Positions 1 to 11,700 of a DNA stretch of 64,000 bases are shown in pieces. The number at the start of each line of letters is the position of its first letter. The first letter of the stretch is position 1. A model generated the notes under the pieces. It did not search any database, had not been told where the DNA came from, and saw nothing but the letters and a program-made list of their open reading frames with translations. Both the position numbers and the translations under genes were made by a program. The stretch is from Mesostigma viride (Eukaryota > Streptophyta > Mesostigmatophyceae > Mesostigmatales > Mesostigmataceae), in NCBI GenBank assembly GCA_009746045.1, contig RPFO01000253.1:4870645-4934644 (forward strand), written 5' to 3'.

Positions 1-90
1 TAGGCAAGATAGTAGGCAGGGTCATAGGCAGGACAGTAGGCGAGGCAATGTTTCACAAGACTAGTATCAGCGTGTGTGCGCGTAGCTGTA

Positions 91-351
91 GGACTCCATG
101 ACCGCCTGGAGGCAGCACCACAGGGGGAAAGAGTAGGAAGCAATAGACAGGGGTGCGAGCACCACGGGCGCATATGCGTGGTAGTAAAACTCCATGGCCG
201 CCTGGTGACGTGTAGGCAGGGGATTAGGCAATAGGATTGGTAGGTAACAGGTAAGGGAATGGGCGCAATAAGAGCCTATTCCGCAGTAAGAGACTGTGCC
301 ATTGTAGAACTCGAAGACTGCCTGGTGGATCCATGACCGCCTCGTGGGATG
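91..351 (-). repeat. Four decayed copies of an acceptor junction belonging to the next CPC1 exon, outside the window
   Basis: Read on the minus strand, variants of CACCAGGCGGTCATGGAGT recur near 91-120, 184-210, 305-328 and 329-351, alternating with GTAGGC-type satellite. By analogy with other introns of this gene they should be copies of the acceptor and first bases of exon 30, which would lie left of base 1. Confidence 0.55.
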
Positions 352-751
352 GCAGTGAGGGAAGCATGTGGCAAGGGGATCAGGCACACTGCGTAGTGTG
401 TGCGTGCATTGGTCTCAGAAATCTCTGTTGGGCTGGCGGCAGCACAGAACAGTCAAGCCCCCTATTTGGGATACAGGGACCGTGGGCGCTGGAAGCTTCG
501 TAGAATAGTCTTCGTTTCAGAGCGACCTCCATGGGGCAGTGGGCTAGTCCCACCTCCAGACACCACCTCGCTGGTAGCGTACTCGCAGCTAGCTCTTACC
601 TTGACCATCTTACACTAAACCCACGTCTCCAAGCGCACCAGGGAAGGGGATCTATCTATGGATCTGGTTGGGTGTGGCTTTCTTGCCCTATGCTCTTCAA
701 CCCAAGTACAATGGAGCCGGTTGGATCCAGACAGGTACATGCAGGGCCCAC

Positions 752-1534
752 CTGCAGCGTGCTGCGGGGTGCCTGCTGCCAGTCGGGCGGCAGCGCGGCC
801 TTGACGGCGCTCCCAGGGTCCAGCTCCACGCTCTTGAGCAAGGAGACCGCCTCGGCCAGCTTGAGGAAGCCTGCGGGGGCAGATGCGAGCAGAAGCAAGG
901 GACGAGGATGCAAGAGATGGGGGCCAAGGGGTGAAGATACAGATCCCATGTGTAGGTAAATTAGGAAGCAACTTGGTAAGTAGGTACATTAGAAACTAGA
1001 GGGCAAAACGTTGTAGCTTGTTGATAAAAGTATTCTTTGGATGTTTACTAGCCCTCCATTTCCATACAGAATAAAAATGTGTCATCTACGGCTGACTGCT
1101 GCCCTTCATCAAGCTGAAGCTCACCTGTCAGCTAGCGGCGACCACTACACAGACAGGCAACATGGATATGCTCAGAGCCTAGCGTCACACGGCGATCAAT
1201 CGGTAGCACAACTGCCACACAAAACAAATTGTGGTGTAGCTCTCACCACACCCAACTATAATGCAGAAGCAGGCAAGGGGAGGAGTACGTTTATGGAAGG
1301 AACGCCGCCATGTAGCAGTGACCACCTTCATACAGGACAGGTGGGGTGGCCCACCTGTTTTCCATAGCGGGCGACACAAGGCTAACGCGCACCCCATGCT
1401 CAACTTTGTGTGCGCCTGCTGTCACGAAGATATTTCCGTACTACAGTACCGTGGCACTAATATCGGTGGGCTCATATACATCAATTGTTGAGCAAAATAC
1501 CGGCGGGCCATGTTGTTAGCGAAGAGGCGTTCAA

Positions 1535-1566
<32 letters not shown>

Positions 1567-4500
1567 AGCATAAGGGAAGGGTTCCCACTTTCCAGGGGGC
1601 ATGCTCTTACCCGTGGGTGCCGCAGTCTTGAATGCCTGCGCGCTCGCCAAAATCGCTTCGCAACGGAAGACCCCACGTGCCGGCGGAGGTTCCACGGGTG
1701 GTGGCGTGACGATCGGCGGCGGTTGCTGCGGAGACACAAGTTTTGGAGGCATATGTTTTGGCGAGGCAGTGTGCATGTAAGGTACGCAAGGCCAAGCGCG
1801 ACGGGGAGGCAAAAGGCTCACTAGGTTTTGGTGAGCGGCCCCTTCCTCAACAGGGGGAGGATTCCTGAGGTCTGGCATCAGGGAGAGATGGGGCTCACGA
1901 TGCATGAGCGAACACATGCAGGCTTCTATGTAGACCGCGGCAGCCCATGAAAAGATTGCTGCGATGCCTGGCGTGACTGTTGAGGATGAATGGGTGGCAG
2001 CGGGCAGGTTCTGTGACGCACCTGCTATATATACACTGCTTTTATAGTGAGCACTGCACGCCTGCAGGGCATGGTTGGAGTGGCCCCACGCACCCGTGTC
2101 GGTATCTCTCAGCCAGGCACCAAGTCCTCCCCCTCTCCCCCTCGATGTGCAGGTCGTAGGGAAACTGCTTCACTTACTGCGCCACTAGTGCTATCCATAG
2201 ATTCTACTACTACAGTGAATCCCCCACGCACCAGCGCCAGGATCTCTCGGTCGATCACAAAGTCCTCCCCCTCCATGCGCAGGTCGTACGGCAGCTGCTT
2301 CTCCTTCTCGGCTGCGTCCTTTACAACGTCGACAAGCGCCTGCACCGAGCTGCACTCCGCCTGGAGAGGTCAAGTGGGGCGGTGGGTGCACACGGGGATG
2401 TTTGCGGGGTGGGTGGGTACGACGTTTTCGATATGGGGGGGGGAGGGGAGGCCAAAAGGCAATTACGAGGGGTCGGATGCGCCAGTTTTAGGTGGGCGAC
2501 GTGGGCGAGGTGGTTGGGGGGAGGGGGGGTAGATTCGGATGAGGAGGCAAGTCTTAGGTGTAGGTGGGTGGGGTGGTCGGGGTGGGGGGTGGGGTTATAT
2601 TTGGACGGGGAGGTTAATGCAGGGACAAAAGTTCATGGGTAGGCTGGGGTTGGGGGAAGGTTTTCGATCTATTTCGTTCTTTTGTGTGTGTGTAGGGGGG
2701 GGGGGGGGGATGCACAACATAAAGCAACGAACAACCCACCACGTATTACTCTGACGCCCAGGGGAGGTACAACAGCAAACACACCAAGGTTCGTAAACAT
2801 GGATGGGAACGACGGTCCATGGATGTCACTGGTCCCTGTCATGCATAGCTGCATCCCAGGGCATCCCCACATTGAATCTTTCGCTCATCCATGTGCGCAC
2901 CCTGGATGCTGTCGTCAGGGAATATGCGTTACTGATCATACTAGTATCGGCAGTCTCCCACTGGCCATGGTCTCCATGTATCAAGGAGACAACCAGCACA
3001 GGCCAGAAATGTATATCTGGTAACCAGGTACCAGGTATCTGGTGACCAGGTGCTCCATGTATATCTGTCACCACCTCGCATCACTCGCTCGTTGTCCAGT
3101 GTTTCACACACATCACTCTGTCGACTGACATGAGATATGGTACTAGTAGTAAGTCCCCACCTTGTACCGCTCGCTCATCCACGAGCGCATAAGCTCGAAC
3201 GTGCGCTCGCCGTCGCCCTCCAGCTCGCCGATGAAGGACAGGGCCTTCTCCGCTGCAGGCGCGCGTAGAGTGATGCACATGGAGAAGAGAAGTGGCAGGG
3301 TGCTTACAAATTAGCATGCCGAATAAAGGGGGGAAAGGGCAGAAGGACAGTGCCTTCTCCGGTCCAGACCGGTGCAGAGGAATGGCAGGGATGTCAAGGG
3401 AAGGGGGCAGGAGGCATAAAGGTTAGAAAATCAAGTAAAGGGACTAGGGGCATCAAGATTTGCAGATCAAACATAGGGGGCAGGGGGTCCAAAGATTAGC
3501 TTATCAAATAAAGAGGGCGGGGGCATAAAGATTATCATATCAAGTAAATGGGGCAGGGGGCATGAAGATTGGCATATCAAGTTAAGGGGGCAGGGGGCGA
3601 AGAGATAAGCACATCAAATAAAGGGGGCAGGAGGCATAAAGATTCGCATATCAAAGAAAAGGGGCAGGGGGCAGAAGGACAGCGCCTTCTCCGCTGCAGA
3701 CGGACGGGCAGGGTGGGGGAAGGAATGCGGGGGGAAGAATGATGATGGAGGAAAGGTGTTAAAGGGGAGGGGGTGCAGAACAGGGGTCACGGGCACAAAG
3801 ACAGGTGGGGACAGGAAAGGGAGGGCAACAACATCAACAAGGGGAGGGGGGGAACGGTGGCAGCGCACAGCCGTGTGGGGCATGCACTGAAGCAGGTCCA
3901 TGGATAGAAAGAGACAGAAACCCATAATTTTAACGAATACAACATATTGACGGGCATATAAGAAAAAAGTGACCGAAACACAAGAGGCAGTTGCAGGCTC
4001 ATCCTGGCTACAAGATATGCTGTACCTAACCGTACATGTTTTATTGCGATGCATGTACAGAACAGCTTTAAAAATGGCAGGTGCCCTAGTGCACGGTCCG
4101 TGACTTTGAGCTCTTCGCTTTGCATGCATCGTCACTACGTATTCATGCTATACACTTAAGTCTGTCATGACGGCTGCTGCACCGATTTCGCGCAGCCGTG
4201 CCGTTTATCGAATCCTTGTTGTTCTTATGTTGTTCTTACTTACTATCACAATCAACATGCTGCCATCCGTTACTGATCCCTGCGCAGCCGCCAGAGCAGC
4301 ACGCCGTGTCTTGCCGCGCTCCCCCATCATCACCGCCTTGAGGTCACTGTAGTGTTATTATCATCACAACTGATAGTAGTGTACCACCACAGGCATATTA
4401 CACAACTACGAATCATGCTGGCGTCCGTACCTATCCTGCGCAACCGGGCGAGCAGCACGTCGTCCTCGCGCATCATCACCGCCTTGAGGTCCGCGGCCGA

Positions 4501-5598
4501 TGCCAGCAGGTTGGCGCGCGACTGCGGCGTGCGCAGGTGGGGGTCGTCCGCGGGGGGGGGCTCGTAGGGGATCGGCTGCCCGACCAGCGACATGGCCTTC
4601 CAGAGCGCCTGGTGATGAATGCACAAGTAGAGGCCTTGGTTTGACGATGTTAGCATTAGCATTATCGTTGTGGCTAGTTCTATCTGAAGTGAGACAACTA
4701 TGCCCTACTATCTATTTACGGGATGTGCTGCCCGATGAGCGACGCCGTCTTCCAGAGCGCTCTGACGAAGCGCACACGAGCAGTTAAAGGCATGGCTGTG
4801 ATGTGGCTAGTGCTTGAGTAGTGGCAGGATATATGTGGGTCCATGAGCGACGAGGTCTTCCAGAGCGCCTGGCATGGGCGTTGGGTGTGTGCATGTGTTG
4901 TGAAAGAGTTTGTTGGTATTGCGATGCCACTGCTGTGGATGCAACGGTTCTTATTGTCAGCAGAGGGCATTTGCTGGCCGACGAGCGGCAGGGAGCATTC
5001 CAGAGCGACTGGTAAAGCATGCATGTTGCACGAGTGGTTGGAGGCATGGTCGTACAACAGATGGAGGCATGGAGTTGTGGTTATGGTTATCATACAGGGT
5101 TGACTGGCTGACAGGGCAGACCTGACAGGATGCGACTAAGAGGCAGGCAGCTAAGAATGCGTCAATAGGCAGGGTAGGCAGAATAGGCAGGTCAGGTTAG
5201 GCGGAATAGGCAGGTTAGGTCAGACGGAATAGGCAGCTAAGGCAGGTTGCGCAAGATACGCAAATACCTGCGCGAGCGGCGGTGCTTTGGCCATGACCGA
5301 CTTGAGCCACTCGGGCAATTCCACCCCCGGCTTGGTCATCTCCTGGAGCACCGCTGGGTTGGGCGTGACGACGTCCGTGGCGGATATCGCGGCCGCCCCC
5401 GCGCTGCCCGCGGGGTGCAGCACGTCGTAGATGGCGTGGAAGTAGTCCTTGAGGAGCAGGTGCGTGCTCTGGTGGCGGTCCACCTGGCGTTGGCATCGTT
5501 GTTGTTGGCAAGGGTGGTGTAGGGGGCAAGGGGAGGGAGGAGCGGTTAGAATGGTCATTATTCGCAAGCAGGTGCGTGCTCTGGTGGCGGTCCACCTC

Positions 5599-5629
<31 letters not shown>

Positions 5630-8600
5630 CAACAGGGGTGTGGGTGGCAAGGGGAAAGAAAAGCAATCAGAACGGTCATCGTTCACAAGCAGTGCTCACA
5701 CTCTGGTTGCGGCCCCCCTGGTGAGATGGGTAGGGGGAGGAGAAGGGGGAGGGGAAAAGGGACAGGGGAGCAGTCAGGATGATGACGTTTGGCAGACGCT
5801 GCATGTGCACTGGCGGCGGTACGCTTGATGAGGTTGCTCTTGTCATCAGTGGTGGTCGTGGCAGTGCGGGAGGTGTTGGTCTTGTTGGTGGTGGTGGTGA
5901 GTGGTGGGAGAGGAACGAGGAGAACGTGGTCAGGATGGTCATCTCTGCTCCAACAAAGGGAGGGCTTGAACTGGGCTACAGTCGGGTGGCCCTCGGCCCC
6001 CTCACTGTGTTTGCACAAGCCTAGCTAGTTTGCACTAGCTCGCCTGCCCATCCACACATATGTCCACACGTCCTCGGCCAAGACAACGGTCAAAGATTGA
6101 CGATGCCCGGCGAGCCGGTGGGCCCAGACAGTAGCGTGGGCTACTTGGCAAGTAGCGACAGTGTGTGACAAGTATACTGGTCATTACATAGCATACTAAA
6201 TGGGTGCAATATACTCGCGTGCGGGCTTTCATGAAGTACAATGCTCCACCCTCTCTAATAAACGCGCGACATCAACCACAGTGGAGCTGTTTCATCTATA
6301 ACAGAATCAACAACTTCATTGTTGCTGCAATGCAGGATTGTTAATGCTCTCATGCAAATGGTCCCATGCAATAAAATGCACAAATGGTCCGAGGATGGGT
6401 CGGGGGCCCCATGCTCACCTCCAGCTGCACGAGGGCGGCGAAATGAGACGCCAGAATGGCCGCGTGGTCCTTGATCCAGGAATCCGTCTTGATGGACTTG
6501 AGCTCCTCCATGCACTCCTGCCATGGGGTAGGGCCACCAAAGGAAAAAAAGCCATATAACCACCCAAGGAAAAAAGAAAGAGAGGATATGCACATCAAGG
6601 AAAAGCCATGGGAACGGAGGCCAAGGTCAGAAGGTGGCAATGACTCTACTGAGGTGGCGGCAACAATGGAAGGGTGGCCGTAAAAAAATGTTGGCTATCT
6701 ATTGGGTATAATTTTACTACGCAGTAGCACACTTACAGCGACTTGATCGCCCTGTTATTTAAAAGCCGCGCAGGGAGGTGCATGCACTGCATGGCCACCC
6801 ACCTCCGATCCACTGGTCGCAGATGGCCCAGAGCACGATGTAAAGATCAGTGATCGCCATCAAGGCAGGTTCTGACAGCCACACCCGCGCACGCAAGCGC
6901 ATACACTAACAGCCGGTGGTCGCAGGTGTCCCACAGCGTGGCTCTAATAATTGTGGTGACACCAGATTCAAGCATGACAGCAGCAACTTCGTTGGTTGTG
7001 ACAGCCATGCAAGTCGGTGCGTGACAGACTAGACCCACCTCCAGCCGGCGGTCGCAGATGTCCCACAGCGCGTCGCGCAGCTCGTCCGTCCGAAGCAGCA
7101 GCTCCGCCTTGGTCTCGTCCTCCATGCGCAGGTCCAAGTCCACAGCATTAAACTCCAGCTGTGAGGGAACAGTTGCAAATTTTGTGAAAAGGTGGCAAGG
7201 GCATGCACAGAACAGGGGCATATGTTAGGAAGCGCAGGCCCAGGTCCTCGGCGTTGGACTCCCGCTGCAAGCAGCGTGTGTATGTGTGTGTAGGTAGGTG
7301 TTTAGATAGCATGGGGCATAGGTAGCATATAGGTTGTTGTGTTTGGCAGGTCCAGGTCCATGGCATCAAACTCCAGCAGTGGGGAGTAGCAGTGTCTGTC
7401 CGCGCGCATGAATGTGTGTGCATGTGTGTGTGCGCGCGCATGTATGTGCATGTGTGTGAGTGCGCGCACGTGTGTGTGCCCGTGTGTGTGCGCATGTGTG
7501 TGAAGGTACACCATCCAGATTGTTAGTTTGAATTCATTTCAGCCGAAAGGCCCTTCGGGATTATATAATTACGTTTCATTGGTTGTAAGTACTACAGGAC
7601 CCGCTCTATTCATTAATATCTAGTTTGTTTGTTTGTTTGTTTACCATACAACCGTTTAACTAAATGTGAGATTTAATGATTCTTTGTTTGTTTGGTATAA
7701 CCCAGCCGGCAGCGCTGTTGCTAGCGCCAGCAAAGCACATTTGTCAGCCAAAAATCTTATATTTCTTTGTTTTTTTACCGCTAAAGAAGCACCTTTGACA
7801 GTCAAAGAATATTTAGTTACCCTTTCTTTGTTTGTCTTGTAGCTAGAAAGCAGACAGTAGAGCACACTCGGGACTTGACTACTTGAATTTTCTTGTGCTG
7901 TTTAGCGTAGTCAGGTCGTGCACGTCCAGGATTAATAATAATAATAATAATTAAAACTAACAATGCGGAGTGTGTAGTTTGATAAGCGGGGGCAGAGACG
8001 GCACAAGACATGATTGTGTGTTGGTAGGTCCAGGACCAAATAACTTGACCTGTGAGCAGTAGCAAGCAGACATTAGCCATATCCTGTGAGGAGAGCCAGG
8101 ACACACCCTGCATGCGCGTAATTGGCACGGAACTATGGTGGATGGGCCATCGCACCGAATGGTCGCGTGGCAGGTCCTCCATGAGACCACCAACGATCGA
8201 GGGCTGCGAATGGAGCCATGACTTCATGACAATAGCCCCTACCTTCTACAACCCGAAGGTCTCCGTAAGACGCACTATGCTTTGCCGAGTCACCAATGCA
8301 AGGCGTCCACCTTGCATGACCCAGTGAGTACGACTCCTGCTCACACATTCGCCCCTCTGGGGCTAGCGCAGTTAGATAAGTCCGCTGGTATACATTAGGG
8401 ACTTCAGACACAGTAGCACCGCTCTCCGGTAGAGAGCCTTTCCCGAAGTTGGGTTGTCGTTTGGGATCCTGCCCTCGGATCCCCTACAGGAGACCCCTAC
8501 AGCCGCAAAATTGTGCTAGAGGTCCTGTGTTCGATTCCTGGTGTGGAACCAAAATTTCACTTCGCTTTGCTGACCCCCCCGGCATGACTATAGTGCATTA

Positions 8601-8739
8601 GGAATCGCAACGGGGCGCTGGTCGAGGGGACGAATTCTGCTAACGTCCCTGCGGGGCCTGGCCCACCCACCTGGAACTTGGTGACGATCGCCTGCTTCTC
8701 GTCCGCGCGCTTGAGGAACTCGAGGTACTGCAGCTTGAC
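752..8739 (-). CDS. CPC1: CPC1 exons 21-29: conserved C-terminal segments, truncated by the window edge
   Basis: Exons: 8671-8739, 7039-7158, 6419-6517, 5268-5483, 4431-4608, 3161-3252, 2232-2360, 1611-1725 and 752-870. Each matches a known SPEF2/CPC1 segment in order: LQYLEFLKRADEKQ; DETKAELLLRTDELRDALWD; SWIKDHAAILASHFAALVQ; VDRHQSTHLLLKDYFHAIYD; an exon with RANLLASAADLKAVMM; EKALSFIGELEGDGERTFEL; the QLPYDLRMEGEDFVID strand; a Pro-rich exon PPPIVTPPPVEPPPARGVF leading to AFKTAAPTG; and FLKLAEAVSLLKS. Phases agree throughout. The next exon lies left of base 1; degenerate copies of its acceptor are visible at about 91-351. Confidence 0.85.
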
Positions 8740-11700
8740 CTGTGAGCGCACGCACAAGTATAGATCAGCGAGGCACCATGCGGGTGAGGTACTGCAGCTT
8801 GACCTGTGAGCGCACGCACAAGTATAGATCAGCGAGGCGCCATGCGGGTGAGGTACTGCAGCTTGACCTGTGAGCGCACGCTAAAGTATAGATCAGCGAC
8901 GCGCCATGCGGGTGAGGTACTGCAGCTTGACCTGTGAGCGCACGCACAAGTATAGATCAGCGACGCGCCATGCGGGTGAGGTACTGCAGCGTGACCTGTG
9001 AGCGCACGCACAAATATAGATCAGCGACGCGCCATGCGGGTGAGGTACTGCAGCGTGACCTTCGGCGCACCCACACACATCGAAACGAGCATAGATTGAA
9101 GGCTGTCCCATACCAGTAAGATACCGCAGCTTGATCTGCGGACGGACACAACCAGTTTAGGAAACACAGGCAGGACGGGGTGCAATGGATGTAACGTACT
9201 GCGGCTTGACCTGTCGATAAACATCTCCTTCCTATATACCAGTGCTATGGGCTATTCCATTCAGACGACAAGATATGTTATTCCATGCAGGCAACAAGAT
9301 ACTCGACTTTAGCTAAGCATGCCCCCCTACACATACCAGCAAGCCGTCGGGGCTCACCAATTCATCCAAGAAAGATTTTGCGGCCTGACCCTGGGACGTC
9401 AAAACGCACCCGATTGATGAACGATACCAAATGGAGTGCCCTGGTGGAGTGCCCTGGCCTTCCATGCATGTAAGGGACTACAGCTTGGTCAATAGACTCC
9501 CACATGAGCGCGTGTACCGGGGCCAAAAGGACTTCCGTGTCCCGCTTTACAAAACTATAATTGATTGATGGATGTCGATCAAATGATTTACCTGTAGGAA
9601 CTAGGCTAATGCCAGCGCGCGTACCTGCCAGGACTAATCTAGTGCCAGATTGATTTCCCAGCAGGAAGAGGCTTAGATCCAAATTCGTGCCACCTGTTGG
9701 GCGTAGTTTAGTGCCAACTTCAATATCCTGCCGGACGTAGTCTGATGTCTGACTTATGTACCTGGCAAAAGTAGGTCGATGCCAAATTGATGTACCTGGC
9801 AAAAGTAGGTCGATGCCAAATTGATGTACCTGGCAAAAGTAGGTCGGTGCCAAATTGATGTACCTGGCAAAAGTAGGTCGATGCCAAATTGATGTACCTG
9901 GCAAAAGTAGGTCAATGCCAAATTGATACACCTGGCAAAAGTAGGTCGATGCCAAATTGATGTACCTGGCTAAAGTAGGTCGGTGCCAAATTGATGTACC
10001 TGGCAAAAGTAGGTCGATGCCAAATTGATGTACCTGGCAAAAGTAGGTCGATACCAAATTGATGTACCTGGCCAAAGTAGGTCGATGCCAAATTGATGTA
10101 CCTGGCAAAAGTAGGTCGGTGCCAAATTGATGAACCTGGCAAAAGTAGGTCGATGCCAAATTGATGTACCTGGCAAAAGTAGGTCGATGCCAAATTGATG
10201 TACCTGGCAAAAGTAGGTCGATGCCAAATTGATGTACCTGGCAAAAGTAGGTCGGTGCCAATTGATGTACCTGGCAAAAGTAGGTCGATGCCAAATTGAT
10301 GTACCTGGCAAAAGTAGGTCGGTGCCAAATTGATGTACCTGGCCAAAGTAGGTCGGTGCCAAATTGATGTACCTGGCAAAAGTAGGTCGGTGCCAAATTG
10401 ATGTACCTGGCAAAAGTAGGTCGGTGCCAAATTGATGTACCTGGCAAAAGTAGGTCGGTGCCAAATTGATGTACCTGGCGGAAGTAGTCTAACGCCAGCG
10501 CCCGCTCCTCGCGCAGGCACTGGAAAATGTGCCGTAGGCCGCCCTTGAGGAAGGAGTCCTCCAGCGCGCGCCACTGCTTGAACAGGATGGCTGCCCGACG
10601 CCAGAATGGTACCAGGCACCAAAGGATCAGGCACCGAAGAATAAGGCACCGAAGAATCAGGCACCGACGGCTCAAGGACCGGTTGACTTTTTCCCTGTCT
10701 GTTCTGATCGTCCGCAAACACCTTGTCCTATATCTGCTACCCCACCCGCAAATACCTTGTTTTAAGTCTGCTCCCCCAACCCGCAAACGTCTTGTCCTAT
10801 ATTTTCCCCACTCGCCCGCAAATGCGCTGCCCCTGTCTACTTATACTCTCGCCCTGCCCAATCCTATATCTCCTGCACCCACCCGCAAAAGTCTTATGAT
10901 ATCTCTCCTGCATATACCCTTATATTGCCTTGTCCTCTATCTGCCGCGCTCCATCCCACATGCCTTTCCCTATCAGCCCTGCTCACCTGCAGCGACTTGT
11001 CCTAAGCTGGCCTTGTACTATCAACCCTTGTCTTAAACCTGCTGTACCCACCTGCGAACACGTTGTTCTGCACCTATCTCTCCCGCCCCCACCCGCAAAC
11101 GCCTTGCCCTACACCTATCTCTCCTCACCCACCCGCAAACGCCTTGTCTTACACCCATCTCTCCTCACCCACCCGCAAACGCCTTGTCCATGTCCCCTTT
11201 CACTGCGGGCACCGTCGGCAGCTCCGGCTCCTCTGGCTCGGGCTGCCCCTTGGCCCCCTTCTTGCCAGGTGGCGCCTTCTTGTCCGCCGCTTTGTCAGCG
11301 GGCGCCTGCTTCTCAGGGGCGGCTGCCGCACCACCTTTCTTCTTGTCCGTTGGAGGCGACAGAGGCTGTGCGCGGGGAGATGAGAGGAGATGAGAGAAGG
11401 GGGAACAAAGCAAGCAAGGGGCATGAAAAAGCTGTCAGCCAGGCAGAGCGGGCAAAAAACTAGCAAAGGTAAGAGTGGCACATATTATGGCGTGGAAAGG
11501 CTGTTAACGGGGATTTAAAAAACGCACTTACGTAATCGAAAGTGTCGCGTAACCTAAACAAAATAAACAAGGTGATATTAAAAACCACATGAGCCACCCA
11601 GAGAATAAGTAGTGATCAATAAAGTGGTAAATAAAGATGTTCGTGGACGCATCACTCGTCTATCACGCATTACTACGTAGTCAGAGTGCCTAGCCAAGTC

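Noticed and set aside
9759-10474. CRISPR-like array of regular 34-bp units
   Set aside because: Units are contiguous with no unique spacers, and the setting is an intron of a eukaryotic gene.
9362-10786. A 474-codon minus-strand open frame with repeated PTFARYINLAPTYFCQVHQF-type peptides
   Set aside because: It is the exon 20 frame of CPC1 read through the 34-bp intron array; the real donor lies at 10474. The frame is open only because the unit has no stop in any phase.
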